Positions 22,418-34,483 of a DNA stretch of 64,000 bases are shown here, one piece after another. Every line of letters begins with the position of its first letter. Position 1 is the first letter of the stretch. The position numbers and the translations under genes are program-made. Below the pieces are notes generated by a model. It did no database searches and was not told where the DNA came from. It was given only the letters and a program-made list of their open reading frames with translations. The stretch lies in NCBI GenBank assembly GCA_013146195.2, contig CM028382.1:56967027-57031026 (forward strand). Reading direction: 5' to 3'. The stretch comes from Codonopsis lanceolata (taxonomy: Eukaryota > Streptophyta > Magnoliopsida > Asterales > Campanulaceae).

Positions 22418-22818
22418 ATCTCCTCCTATTTGGTTGATGTCATCATCTCAGCTACGAGCTGACTTTGAATCATGCACTGAGATAATAGTATGTCTTAAGG
22501 AAACTTTATTAAGAGCAGACATACCTCTAAGAGCAGAAGTCTTAGAAGAGAGATAGCTAGACTAAGTACTTTTAGGATAAAAGCATTAAGATAAAGTACT
22601 AAGAAGAGCAGGGTTTAAATCTATGAGATAAGTATGCATGCGGGATGTAAAGATTTAAACGCGGAGTTTAAATTGAGCAGATATATCGAGATGTAGCAAT
22701 TTAAACTTATAAGAAGCAAGAGTCAACTGTGTTTAAACAAGATGTTTAATCAGCAGAGGTTTGAAAAAAAAATAACAGAGTTTATAAATTGAAGATACAG
22801 AACTAAGTACCAACAGAT

Positions 22819-24675
22819 TCAGAAAAGATTGGGCTGAATGCGTCTTCGTTCTAAGTAGTCTCCAACCCATATTCTGATTCTGTCATTTAGGCGTTCTCGT
22901 AGCCGGTTCTGTTCCTCAATCAGGGCTTGATTCAAAAAGTGAGTAGCTCTCTCCTCCCTGATGGCACCAACCCTACGCTGTTCAGCAGCATCCGCTCGTG
23001 CATCGTCTTCTTCGACTAGGCGAAGATTGGTGAAATCAGCAACCTCCCTTCGGCTAAGAATTGCTCTAGCCATCCCGGTCTTGAGCTCATTGAAAAGACC
23101 ACGAATGCTGATTTGTTGAGAGTGCAGCATACCTATCAGAGCAGCTTGTTGATCTTGAACCAGGAACCTGTGAGTGGTGAAGGCCTGAGCAGTGTCGTTC
23201 ACTAGTTGATCAACAATCTTCCCGATGTCAAAAATGGTAGCATGAGTAGCATTGAGGCCATAGCTGAGCACATCAATCTGATGTGCCATAGAGGAGACCG
23301 TCCTGTTGAGCTGAGCTAGCTGGTCATTGTTTGCTCGAAGAAGCTCTAGAATGGCAGGATCAGCAGCGTTGGTAGGTAGAGAAGGGTTAAGGTTAATGGA
23401 AATATGGCTAGTGGATGGATGAGGAGCAGGATTTGGGGAAGAGGCAGATGAAGCAGGGTTATGAGCAGAGGTTGTAGGTGGAGGAGAAGAGGGTTTGGAA
23501 TCAACTTCAATGTCAGTGGCTAGGCTGCTGACAGAGAAGTGAGAAGCAGAAGAGGAGGAGGATGTTTCTAAGAGGTAGGAAGGAAATGGATAGTCGGGTA
23601 GAAGGATGAAGTTAGGAGGGGAAGTAGAAGGATAGAGAAGGTCTGAAATGGAGGAGAAGTCAAAGAGAAAGGAGTGGGTGGCAGAGGAGATAGAAGGAAA
23701 GAGAATCTGGTAGAGATCAGAAGAGATGGAGATAGGAGTAAGATACTGAGAGATAGGGGGGAAGATTTCCGGTAGAAAGGCGGTTTGGTAGAGAAGAGTA
23801 GAGATGTGAGGGGCAAGAGGAGAAAAATGTTCTGGCATAGAGAAGGAAAGGGAAGAGGTAGAGGGAGCAGAGTTGGCGGGAACAGGTACGATGGCTAGTG
23901 ATGTTTCTGGATGAATAGTGGAGATGGGTTCAGGAGAAGATGGCGTAGAATGGATAGTGTTTATGGGTTGAGAGGGTGGAGAAAAGGGTGTCGGAGCCAC
24001 AGACTTCTTACGAAGTCTGCGTTTCTTTTGCTTAGGGGCAGGTGAAGAAGGCTCCTCCTCAACAACAAATGCCAGGGGTTGAAGAGGAGTAGGGAAGAAG
24101 GAGTTGGCAGGCTCCTCCCCAAAGCCAGCAGGGGCATTGAAGAAGTGAGTGGAGGGAGGAAGAGGATATGGGAGAAAGAAGGTGGGATGAATGGAATGAA
24201 GGGTTCGAAGGCTCGAGCGTTTTGACTTACGCTTGAGGCGGAGAGCAAGATCGAGTTCAGCGATCTCTTCATGCACGTGAGGCGGAGCAGATCAACCAGC
24301 AGCACTTTTTCTTGCGTTTAGCATGAGGTCCGGCGGATGGCAGCATCTCAAGAAAAGCTTTCCTCTTCTTGGGGACGAGGCCTCAAGATGGCGTAAGAAA
24401 TCCTTTTCTTGTTTGTGAGTGTGGAGGGAGCGGTGAGCAGCCAGTCTTGGAGGGGGCTTCAAAGACGCCTCCTTGGATAGCTTCTTGGCTAGTCGCTTGG
24501 CTATGATGGAGTCCACGGTAGTCTCGTGATTGATTTTAATGATTTTGAGTGGAGGGGCTTCAAGGCATGTACAATGAGCGTAGGAGGAAGCCTCTGAGCT
24601 CTCGCTTTCATTTCGAGCTTGTGAGTGTTGACAATGAAGGTGCCGTGAATGGATGGATAGCTTGATTTTCTTCAT
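22819..24675 (-). pseudogene. SIRE env-like ORF with one in-frame stop
   Basis: Two open stretches, 24675-24292 and 24291-22819, are in the same frame and separated only by TGA at 24292-24294, giving about 620 codons in total. This is the place (between pol and 3' LTR) where SIRE elements carry their env-like gene. The product is basic at its N-terminus, then proline/serine-rich with hydrophobic patches, and has a heptad-like C-terminal part ('LAQLNRTVSSMAHQIDVLSYGL', 'RLVEEDDARADAAEQRR'), as in SIRE env-like proteins, whose role is unproven. Sequence conservation of this ORF is low, so the assignment rests on position and composition. Further right (24676-25327) the region is broken into short frames. 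Confidence 0.65.
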
Positions 24676-25327
24676 CTCAAAGAGGCGAGTATGGAGGCGA
24701 GAGTTGGCCCGAATGAGACAGCTTAAGAAGAGCGAACAAAGGGCCGCTTGGGAAGACTTCTGGACAAAGAACGATAGCGCTCACTGAAATCATGTCAAAT
24801 AATATTTGCGCCCAGCTTGAGTCGTTTGTTCAGATGACAAAGCAGAGGTGTACTCCGTACTGTTCGGAAGTCACGACGTCATGGGTGCCATTCTTGAAGA
24901 TCATACTCTTGTCGAGTGATGGTCGAGAAAATAGGCATCATCTTCAAACGTACTCCTCTTCGCCTTGAGCCTTCCTTAAAGTCTTCTCGCCACGCATGTA
25001 GGACCATGCAAAGTAGCCTTTTCGGCCAGTGAGGAAGTAGGGCCGCCAAATTCCACACCAATAATTTTGGCAATTCGAAGCGATGATAGTGAGGATCGTG
25101 TTCAACAACAATGACGGTGATAGAAGATTTCGAGTCATTGAGAACGGCTTTTTCGAAAAATTCTTCCACCAGAAAGTAGTGAAGTCGACATCGCCTAGAA
25201 AGGAATGAACGGGTAATCCAGGCCTGTTCGGTGCAGCCAGGCGATTTTGACCCCTACCGCATAGAACGACAGACGGTTCGTCAATACACATCCCCGGATG
25301 ATACATAGTTGGGGGCAATTTTGGAAA
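24676..25327 (-). other. Upstream part of the SIRE env-like region, no intact gene
   Basis: Minus-strand frames here are short ('MEEFFEKAVLND...' 25169-24879, for instance) and overlap. They look like a frameshifted continuation of the env-like coding region. It is cut at 25327 by the end of the inverted gypsy LTR. No reverse transcriptase or integrase belonging to this element is seen. Confidence 0.4.
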
Positions 25328-26956
25328 TGTCGNNNNNNNNNNNNNNNNNNNNNNNNNNNNNNNNNNNNNNNNNNNNNNNNNNNNNNNNNNNNNNNNNNNN
25401 NNNNNNNNNNNNNNNNNNNNNNNNNNNNNNNNCCTCAATTATGGATTTTATGAAAATAGCCTTTATGGCCTATTTTCGATCACTATGAAGCTTTTGGGTT
25501 TTCTATGTCAAGTTATCCCTTGTTTAGGGGGGATATCGTGACATAGAAATACATCACCTTTCCATTCCCATTCTTCCTCGTTTAGGGAGAACGTGAAAGT
25601 GCAAAGAAAGATGTTGCGAAGCCCCACCGATCAAAAATGTTTTAGTCGCCACCTTTATTTTAAGGCAAAAATAAAGGAAAACCAGAGAAAAAAAACCGAG
25701 ATTTTAGAAAGCTGGTTCGGAGGCTAAGTTACGAGTTGGGAAGGCACCCAACTCGCCCTTTCGTCTCGAAACGTGGTTGGCATGCTTATTGTCACATTTA
25801 TTTAGCAAATAAATAAGGTCTTATTTTGACAAGGGAAAATTAAATGTATACATTCGTGGCCATTATTTTGACTCAGCCTGCCTCTTTCCAATAATTACAT
25901 TAATATTTAAAAAATATTTGGCCATTATAACGTGCTTTTTAGTATTATTTCCTAATAAACATAACCGCTATATTTTTGATATTGAACCGGATCGGAATAA
26001 TACATTTACAAATAAAACTTTATTGAATAAATAAAGTAAATAAATACAAACTTATCTAAAAACATTTTGCCATAATAATCGGCTACATTTAGTACTATTT
26101 CCTAATAAAATCCGGGCAAAGACAATCTGCTATATATTTACATTGGGTTGGACTTGAAATAATACTATTACATAGAAATAAAAGACTTTAACAATAAAAA
26201 GCTTACAAGCGGCGTGAGGTGTGCTCGCTCTGTCCCTCGAGGAGAGAGTCTTTTAGTGCAGTGCAGTGCAGTTTGTGTTGTGTGTGACCGACTGGCCCGG
26301 CCTCGGGATCGGGCGGGATTTATTGTTTGTTTGGTTGGAAAAGGCTAAATTTGGGCGGAATAGCGACTTACTTGTATTTGGCCTTTTAAATCGAGGCTGC
26401 AAGCTATTTATCCGCGATTTTGGGCCAGGGAAAAAGGGTGGATACCTAGGCGGGGGGCTAAGGAACACTTCTTAGGTTGGATTTGTGTTTGGCGGAGGTT
26501 TAGCGGGGTTTCGAGGCTTTGGAATATCTATCGGTGTTTATTTCTTCGGCGTATGACGAGAGAAATTTTACGCAAAGCGGTGTGTTGAATGAAAGGCTGG
26601 ACACCTCTTTATAGGAGGTTTGGGACATCAGAAATTTTGAGATTTCATCAAAGCGCGTCGGAAGGGTTGTACAGCGTTGGACGAATTTTTACGGCAAAAC
26701 TTGAGTGAAAGATCTTTGTGTGAAAGAAGGGTTTGGGCGCCACCTAGAGGTTTGGGCGCACCCAAACCAGTAGGCTTGAACCGACAGGCCTCAGAAAGCG
26801 CCGCACGACACTTTAGTCCTTCGGTTTGTCCTTTTGTGCATCTGCTTTGTCCTTTGCAATTTTGACCACAAACTTGACATTCGTTAATGTTTTAGCGGAG
26901 TTCTTGATATTTTATGTCATGTCACATACACGAAGTGCGAAATTGGGGTGTACTGA
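25328..26956 (-). repeat. Second gypsy LTR of the 16.7-kb family, inverted, with assembly gap
   Basis: Its reverse complement follows 16710-18479 over long stretches: start (AC)ACCCCAATTTCG, 'GACATGACATAAAATATCAAGA', the GGCGCC...CCCAAAC block, the A-rich 'TTAAGGCAAAAATAAAG' block, and the R-like 'CCTAAA..AGGGA' region. The final TGTCG, matching the expected end TGTCGGCGCCCC in complement, is visible at 25328-25332 just before the Ns. A purine tract (GAAAGGGGCCTCG, minus) adjoins its start at 26957. It is clearly diverged from the first LTR, so they are different insertions. Confidence 0.8.
25333..25432. other. Assembly gap, 100 N
   Basis: Exactly 100 N, the conventional placeholder for unknown length. 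By comparison with the LTR at 16710-18479, roughly 300 bp of LTR end should sit here, so the gap is probably under-sized. Confidence 0.97.
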
Positions 26957-28020
26957 GGCGAGGCCCCTTTCAGGCATTAAGTGTTTACTGAGATCGGGAA
27001 GTAATTATGAGTCCTTGTAGTTTTCCATACTCTGAGGAAATGCAGCCGGTTACCAAGAGCTTAGTTGACTTGGTTTGAGTACCTGAAAGTTTAGTGCATT
27101 ATTTGCGAAGCAAACATAGTCCCATTTTAAATAAAATTTGGGTATGTATTCTGCATTTAATCTTATGATGATAAGACGTTGTACATGCTAACGATTTATG
27201 TAAATGACAATAAATAAATATTGTTATTAACATGATTGGGGAAAATAACATCGGTATTGATATTGTGCGTCACATGCGATCAAAACATGATTTGTAAAGA
27301 GAGTTCATGCGCGAATTTAGGCGTAGCGGTGAATAAAACATTTTCATTATCATTTGTCATGTGTGGGCAAATAAATAATAAAATATAGAGTTCAATTAAC
27401 TCAATTGATATGTCAAATTTGATAAGTGAGTCAGTATGTACTTTCTTTTTTCACGCGTGACCAGAGATTAGTAAAATCGTAAGGCGCGTAAAGGTGGTGT
27501 CATACATATGGCCGCAAATGCAAAATATATTTAATTGCATGCATCGGTGTAGTATAGTGTGACATGCATCATCATGATAGACAATTTGATGTAAATATAG
27601 TCACGAGCATAAATATATTATAATTACTCTAATTTATGCCGCAAAATAATTGTCACAGTTGAATTTCATGCATTATTTACCAATTAATAATAATTTTAAT
27701 CGGTTCATCATGTCAAGTTGTCATGTCATATGTATAAATCGCATGGCAATTAATTTGATTATAGCTATCTCGCATAGGACCGAGTTATAATCGTCAATTA
27801 TTAATTTTCATAATTAATAATTTTAAAGAAATTAATGTCCCAAAATTATAATTAAATCAGGGCATATACTTATTGCATGCATATTCATGTAAGTTATAGT
27901 GTCTCATGTTAATTTGGAGCAATAAATTAATCATGCGAATCATTTATAAATTTTAATTTATGTTCCGTTAACTAATTACTTGTTAACAATATAAAAAATG
28001 AGGTCAAATAAGCAAAATCT
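26957..28020 (-). mobile_element. Decayed gypsy internal 3' region adjoining the inverted LTR
   Basis: Directly beyond the LTR start the sequence parallels 16.5-16.7 kb in complement (purine tract, then a short leader-like stretch). After about 27.1 kb it becomes AT-rich with no recognisable coding sequence. No PMD gene is visible in this copy. Confidence 0.4.
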
Positions 28021-29255
28021 GCAAATATGGAGGGTAGATATGGAAAGATTCCACCTGAAATAGTAGGGAACCGGTTCAAATAATGTCTGAACCGGTCTAG
28101 AAAGAGGTGAACCGGATCAAGATGGGCTGGGCGGTTCGGATGGACAACTCACGATGCATTAGCCCTTCCACGATGGAATTGCGGAAGGCGGCCGAGTTAA
28201 TTGAACCAGAGGGGTGTTGAGTGCAACTTGAAGAAGCAGAGGTTTCTGACTGAAATTGACTAGGAGGTGACGTCATGGGTGACGTCAGCCCTCTGCAACA
28301 ATGCTTTCAAGTTGCCGCACGTAATATCCCGTACCGGAGAGTTACTGGCGCGTTTGGTGCGTCATGGCAGGCAGCCGGTTCAGGCAGCGCGTGGGAGAGC
28401 GTCCTTGCTCCGTTGGAGGTGATTACACTTGCGTTGTGCTCGAATAATCAAGGCGCACCTGGGGGTGCTGTAAAATCTTTGATTAGAAAGCTTCATGCGG
28501 CGTCGAATCTGCGGATCGAATGCTTTAGGGAGTTACCACGAGCTAGCGCCTCCAGCCGGTTTGAGCGGCGCGTGAAAGAGAATTACAGATCCGACGGGGG
28601 TAATTTTCATGGCGGTGGTCTTGTCTTGTCAAGGCGAACCCATGGGTGTACTTTGCTTTGAATTTGGTTATCTCGATCCGATCCATGCAGAAACCGTTGT
28701 TTCGAGTGATTTTGTTATTCGTTCCGGCACCTATTGAACGTGTCTCCGCCATGGCTTTCGGAGTTCGTTCCTAGAGTCGTTTCCTGGCAACGAAACCAAA
28801 CTGATGTGACATAAATATCAGTCATATCGGGGGTGCGGAAAGTCGTCGATGTACGTGGATCGTTCGTTGACCAAATTATTGATGAAATCGTGTCGTGTGA
28901 GTCGGATATTTGACTTTATGTGGATCTCTGCAAAATGAGCACCGTGAGTGGTGGGGGATGTCCCCCAAAACCCTCCGGCGTGAGAATCAATACAGTATCA
29001 AAAATATAGGAGGGCACGTAGCCCCCGTGTGTGGAGTGATAACTGTAGAAGAGAAATAGCGTATGAGAGTCTGCCCTACTATGAGATAGTAGGGTTTATT
29101 TATATCTGAGGGGTTTGGGTTTACATGTTGTGCATGGGCCAGGCCCATGGTATTCAGTAGTCCTGTGATGAATAGTGGGCTGGTGTAGTGGAAAGCCCCT
29201 TCGCCCAAGTGAGGCCCAAAAGCCTTTTGTGGCGGATTAAATATAGGCACTTCAA
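28021..29255 (-). mobile_element. GC-richer retroelement remnant with promoter-like and gag-start-like sequence
   Basis: On the minus strand, TATAAATAAACCC (about 29093-29105) is followed by a leader, and an ATG at 28752 opens 'MAETRSIGAG', reminiscent of gypsy Gag starts (MA(E/D)TRS), but the frame closes after 69 codons. 28040-28150 has several GGTTC/GAACCGG motifs. This looks like the LTR-to-gag part of another gypsy element; the family is not certain. Confidence 0.4.
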
Positions 29256-30269
29256 TATATATGCATGAAAATGTACAACGGATACATCACGATGTATGAT
29301 TTTATGTATCGCCATGAATTAAGTGTCTTTTTCCGGTTACGAAAAAAATATAAAAGTGTAAAACAATTAAAAACTTTGAAAAGATGACTAGTCGCAATTT
29401 TTCTCTTTTATTTTCGGGAGAAATTCGGGCCATCCCCTTTGGACAATTTTCAATTGTTTTTTCTCTCCTACGCATTTTTTAAAGGGATAACTACTTTGTT
29501 GACCATCAAACAATTTGGGGATTTTCAAATTGACCAACCTACTTCCAATATATAAAGTGTGACCAACTAACTTCCAATTTTAATGCAATGTGGTCCTTAC
29601 CGACTTACCGTTAACCCTTTATAATGGAGCAATGATACCATTACTTGCGTAATCTTTAACGACACATTAACAATACGCATCCAAAATGATACTTATAAAA
29701 CATGGGCCCTATCTCACTGTTCCAATATAATTTCAATTTCCTTACCTCACACCAATCTACAAAATACCCTTACCAAAATTGTTGGCATCAGACTCGGTCA
29801 ATGTTTTGGGCCTTTTGGCAAAGGAAGCGGGCTTTTCAGAAGATTTTGACCCAATAGTAGCCCCAAAACTGCCACAACATCATCATCATCATTCACATTT
29901 GCAAGGAAAATAAAAGACCTTGGAATTTAAGGAAGGCATTCGTACCATGCCGCTGGCGCAGTCGTGCCATAACTGATTCCAAGGTAGGTCTTGAATTTTT
30001 TAAGGCCCATGGGCAAAAAAAATAAAAGAAACCATTATGAAAATATAAGGAAGAAGTTTGAGCCAGTCTCTTTTTTAAAAAATATATATAAATAATTACA
30101 AGCCTATACATTTTTTTAAACATGTTTTCAAATCAATCAAACCATTTTTTAGATATATCTTTTAGGTACATTTTTGGGTTAAAAGTACATCACTGCCCCC
30201 AATTAATATACCACAGAGCTGTACCAAATGTAAAATAAGAAAACCGGCCGAGAAAGCCTAAAACTCAAA

Positions 30270-30780
30270 TAAGCGAAAATCACGTCTTCGGTTAGAGTCT
30301 ACAGAAAGAAGGGGCTAACAAAAGCTTTCTTCCTCTACTTGCCTAGCCCACTTTGCTTGGCTTGAATCTTTCCCAGATCTATCTTATTAAGAGATTGTCG
30401 ACCAGATCCCTTAATTGCCTATGACTTTCTCTTTTCTTCTCCACTTGTGTATTCCAATCTAGGGGTGTGCTTGCTATCCCTTGGTTCTTAGCGTAAAGAG
30501 TGTCGTTGATCATCCTTCTCTTTTTCTGGGCTCAGACTTACCTATGGATAGGTTAAGGAGTCTCGGAAAGGCAGCAGCTCGGAGATAGCAAGAGCGACAA
30601 AGTGCTCGGGGAAATGATCCTATCTCGTCTCTTGAAGAACTACTTATAAAATCCACGAATACTCAATTATCATGCGGGACGACCTTATGAGCCTTCGAAG
30701 ACGCTAGAAATAAAAGATCTAGACTTGAAATCCTCAAAGAAAGTTCGTAAGCAAGTGAAGGATGCGGCCTAACATGAAGA
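30270..30780. other. Candidate organellar (mitochondrial-type) insert
   Basis: Base composition and texture change here to balanced, non-repetitive sequence with purine/pyrimidine blocks (GAAAGAAGGGGCTAACAAAA, CGGAAAGGCAGCAGCTCGG) like plant mitochondrial intergenic DNA. No mitochondrial gene is recognised, so this is only a suggestion. Confidence 0.25.
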
Positions 30781-31080
30781 ACATATCTAATTCTAGCGGA
30801 AGAAAGTCGTAGAAAGAAAGACGGCGACGACGGGATGTTGTGATTCGCCGGAGACGGGGGCTGAAGATGAAAGGAAACAGCCAGAGAGAGGATAGGGAGC
30901 AGAGATGGAGGGACACCTGACTTGGGGTTGGCATGGCTGGATTGCTTGGGGTCGGTGTGGAGGTTCTGGTGAACGGAGGAACATGACGGAGGATGGCGGC
31001 TGGGTTTGTAGATGGCCGAGTGATGGCTGAAGGGGTTGGACGGAGATGGGGTGATGAACTAGGTTTGTGTTTGAACGGAG
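30781..31080 (-). other. Pro/Ser-rich open stretch inside copy 1, unrecognised
   Basis: A GC-richer segment with open minus-strand frames rich in Pro and Ser followed by a hydrophobic run ('LSSLWLFPFIF'). It could be a captured 5' UTR or first exon. I recognise no family and no conserved motif. Confidence 0.25.
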
Positions 31081-31089
31081 ATGTTTGAC

Positions 31090-31375
31090 GAGCATCAGTA
31101 TTTTTGGCATCAGTAATATTTTTTGCATCAGCAACCTGATGCCTGGATTATTGAATTTTTTTTCACCTAATGCCAAGCCTTGGTATCAGCATTTTTGGCA
31201 TCAACAATATTTTTGGCATCAGCAACAACGGTAGGCATCAGCATTTTTGGCATCAGCAATATTTTTGGCATCAATAACAATTGTAGGCATCAGCATTTTT
31301 GGCATCAACAACCTGATGCCTGGATTATTGAATTTTTTTTTCACCTGATGCAAAGATTTGACATCAGCTTTTTTT
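31090..31375. repeat. GGCATCAGCATTTTT minisatellite, array 1
   Basis: Repeated (G)GCATCAGCA(A)/TTTTTGGCATCA units with some inverted pairs (CTGATGCC...GGCATCAG), at least 12 occurrences of GCATCA. A larger 67-70 bp version of the same motif is at 58810-59495. Confidence 0.9.
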
Positions 31376-32674
31376 TAATATATTTTTTAAAAGTTGGATT
31401 AGATATGTCTTCATTAATGGCATTTTTGCCATTTGGCAACTAATTTGTAGTTACATGAAATGTCTAAAAAATTGATGGTCCTAGATGAAAATATGTTTTT
31501 AAAATTATACCCACTTGAAATTTGCCCAAAAAATTATGAAGAAATTCTGACTGGTCCCTTTTATAAAGTTTGTAACCCTTCCAGTCTTACATTCTTTTTT
31601 TCAACCGCAAAAGGTTATTTTCGAAATAAATGTTCATATAGTACCCAAAGTCAGAGAACACTGTAATTTTTTTTTCTTCTCCCTCGTTTTCCCCAAGACG
31701 CAAAAAAAAAAAAGTATGAACTGGAAAGAGAGTGATGAATTGAGTGACGAGGAAAAATGGTAGTTACTACAAACTGTTTTTTCGTCAATTGAACTTCATA
31801 TTCTTTTACTAATTCATATTATGCTGCTGATGTTGTTGCTCTTCTTCTTCTTTCATTATTTGTGATTTTGTTATTCAAAAATTTAAGCTAGTACAATATC
31901 AAATCACTATCTAACATACATGCACTACGTCTTTAGGTAATTTGGGCAAAACTTAATACAACACATGTGTCATGTGAAATATTTAATACATCACTTTTTG
32001 CTATGAAAATATTATATTACCTTTAGTCTTATATATTTAAATAATAACAAAAATTAATTAATTTTTGGTTGAACACCGTTGTCGTGCCACCAACCTCTGC
32101 CCCTAGCCAAGCCCACACCGTCCGGCCCTCCCCCAGCCTAGCCTAGTAAATTTTTATTTTCATAAAATGAGAAAAGGGCAATTTGGTCCTTTTTTAAAAA
32201 ATATTGTATTAAGTATTTCACAAATTCTGTATTAAGTATCTATGTTAAACTAGTGTATAACCCGTGCTCTGCACGGGTAGTTTTTACTTTTTTTTCTCAT
32301 TAAATTTATTAAATATGGTATATATTTATTTTATAAGATATATTATATAATATAAATCTATTAATTGAAACATGAAATGGTATTTTAATGTTATTTAATA
32401 ATAAATTTAATTGTAAAATAACTTACAAATCGGTAAATGAAGTTTAAAGGTCGGTCAATTCAGAAAGTAATGATTATGTTCAATTTATTATTATCATTAT
32501 TCAAATAAAAAGTAAATGAATAATTCGGTTACATAAGTTTGTAAATAAATTTGAATGATTGATTATTAAAGGTTACATATTCAATACTCAAATAAATGAA
32601 ATTTATTGTCATTTTATTGTTACAATAATAACACAATGAGAACCAAATTATTATTTTTTTTCTTCCTTCCTCCT

Positions 32675-32890
32675 CTATCTAAAGACCCTTTGCATTTCCA
32701 TTTTGGCGAGATAGAGCTGCTCGATCGTATTGGAGGATGCTGAGAAAAGTACCTTTTCAGCTTTCCATGTCAAGTACCTATGTTGTGCTTGACAATTGTA
32801 TCTAATTTGAGAAGCATCAATTTCCTCCGCATCATGGTCCATTAAACCAAGCCATGCCTGCAATTGCAATTTAAAAACCTGTAACAAAAA
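32675..32890 (-). other. Exon-like ORF of unknown family inside the Helitron-like segment
   Basis: After TTACAG (acceptor-like) the minus strand opens a 70-codon frame ending 'SNTIEQLYLAKMEMQRVFR' and TAG. The frame contains 'AWLGLMDHDAEE' and 'YLTWKAEK'. It has the look of a terminal exon, but I do not recognise the protein, and it is not the continuation of the kinase domain. Confidence 0.35.
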
Positions 32891-33018
32891 ATAGATGATT
32901 ATCATGCATCTAACTATTAGTGGATCTATTGTTCAAAATGGAAAATGATACAATCAACAGAGATGAATGGGACCTTAATTAATCACTCACCAATACAAAT
33001 AAGCTTCAATCTCTTGGG

Positions 33019-33178
<160 letters not shown>

Positions 33179-33678
33179 CTTTACCCATCCACCACCAAAA
33201 AATTGAATAAAATAATCTCCTAAAGCAAGTCCAATTGAACTATGCAGCCAAAAGTAAAGGGAAAAATAATGGGATGGCAAAAACAGTTAGAAGTTCATCT
33301 TTCTGCCCACTTCATCAAAGGGCTGAGACAATAGAGATAATATTGAAAAGGTCCCCTTAATCTAATATAGGTCCAACCAAATCTAAGCGGACCTTAATAA
33401 CATTGACTGCATAATGAATATTCTCATCTTCAAATCAAATTAGCCGCTGAAAAAGAAATTAAATTGCCAAAGAATCTTCATGTTCAGTAAAGTAAACCAA
33501 CTGGGTATTTGATCATCACCTAAAAAGAACAAAATAAAAAAACTGGGTTGTCATCTATATTTGCATACACGCAAACATTTAAGAACATAAAAAATGGGGG
33601 TCAAAGAATGAAATGGGTATGAGTCTATTGAAGGCAAAACCCCCAAATAAATTAACAAACAAATCGATAAAGATTTAC

Positions 33679-33937
33679 CGGCGACGTCAAGATAGTCGTA
33701 GATGCCACTGTGGATGGTGCCGAAAGTGCCACGTGCAAGGACACTCTTGATGATGAGCTTGGAAGGGTCGATCTCCCACTCCTGTCTCTGCTTACTCTTG
33801 TTAGCGGGACTGACATAGGTTGCCGCAGCCGCCGTTGCGGCGGTGGCGGGGACAAAGTCGTCAAATTCCTGTTTCTTCTTGTTTTTCTCCAGAGTCCAAG
33901 CTCTACTGAGATGCCGTTCGAGCTGTTCATCTAAGCT
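33679..33937 (-). pseudogene. Raf-like MAPKKK (group C, CBC/HT1-related) first-exon fragment
   Basis: The minus-strand frame reads 'SLDEQLERHLSRAWTLEKN', a basic/alanine linker, then 'EWEIDPSKLIIKSVLARG' and the glycine-rich ATP-binding loop 'ARGTFGTIHSGIYD', ending in 'DVA' split by donor G|GTAAAT at 33678. This is the N-terminus and start of the kinase domain of plant Raf-like kinases of the At3g01490/At5g50000 type, which act in stomatal blue-light/CO2 signalling. Upstream the frame has a stop and no ATG. No later exon (VAIK lysine, catalytic loop, DFG) is found in the downstream 1.4 kb, so it is an isolated exon, probably captured. Confidence 0.82.
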
Positions 33938-34437
33938 CGAGAAATATGTTCAAAAGATGCACAGATAATTCCCAGAAATCTTTTAGTTTCGTATCTACAA
34001 CTACATAATGAAATTGGATCCAAAAGACACCAAAAATCAAGAAAATTACCAGAACCAAATTACATGTTTAACATGTGTGAATTGACCTCCCTCCGTTCCG
34101 CTCAGATTTCCTTTCTTTATCGTCATAATTTGGGACACCTCCATCCATGTCTATTAGAGAAGGAGAGAGAAACCCTTTCAAAGAAATCAGTAAAACAAAA
34201 CTATAATAGAGAGGAGGCGAGAAGGTGAGAGACCATAGTCCTTTCGACTCCTTCCCGTATTAGCTCAAGTTCCTACCTATTGTTTATTGTGAAAAGTCCT
34301 TAGATAAATACCTCTATTATTATATATAGCTATAACCTAATACCCATTATCATAATAATTGTTAATAGATATTATTATTAGATAATGGATGAAATATAAA
34401 GAGTCAAATATGGATGCATAAGGATCAAGCTTTATCT

Positions 34438-34480
34438 AAAGTGGGTGAGGTGGCACAACCATAGTGCTCCTCACCAACTT

Positions 34481-34481
<1 letters not shown>
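34438..34481. repeat. 44-bp imperfect hairpin, copy 2 (inverted relative to 33135)
   Basis: AAAGTGGGTGAGGTGGCAC...GTGCTCCTCACCAACTTT is near-complementary to itself and to copy 1, and is followed at once by (AT)n. Confidence 0.85.

Positions 34482-34483
<2 letters not shown>

Larger units (their letters stand above)
29418..31540 (+). mobile_element. Cargo-carrying repeat family, copy 1
   Basis: Shares with 57690-59668 an opening GAAATTCGGGCCA, an ACATGTTTTCAAAT...TCTTTTAGGTACA block (30119-30205), the GGCATCAG minisatellite (31090-31375) and the following GAAATGTCTAAAAAATTGATG...CTTGAAATTTG block (31455-31525). The middle differs between copies. At 31540 GAAATTCTGACTGGTCCC resembles the opening again. 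Family ends resemble weak terminal inverted repeats, so a Mutator-like origin is possible but not shown. Confidence 0.55.

Noticed and set aside
24944..25438. ORF running through the N gap
   Set aside because: Its N-terminal half is translated from N characters and therefore has no evidential value.
28275..28661. 128-residue plus-strand ORF
   Set aside because: No recognised motif; composition follows local GC richness; it overlaps retroelement leader-like sequence read better on the other strand.
31090..31375. CRISPR-like repeat/spacer pattern in the GGCATCAG array
   Set aside because: Repeats are irregular and without unique spacers of constant length, in a plant nuclear context; it is a minisatellite.
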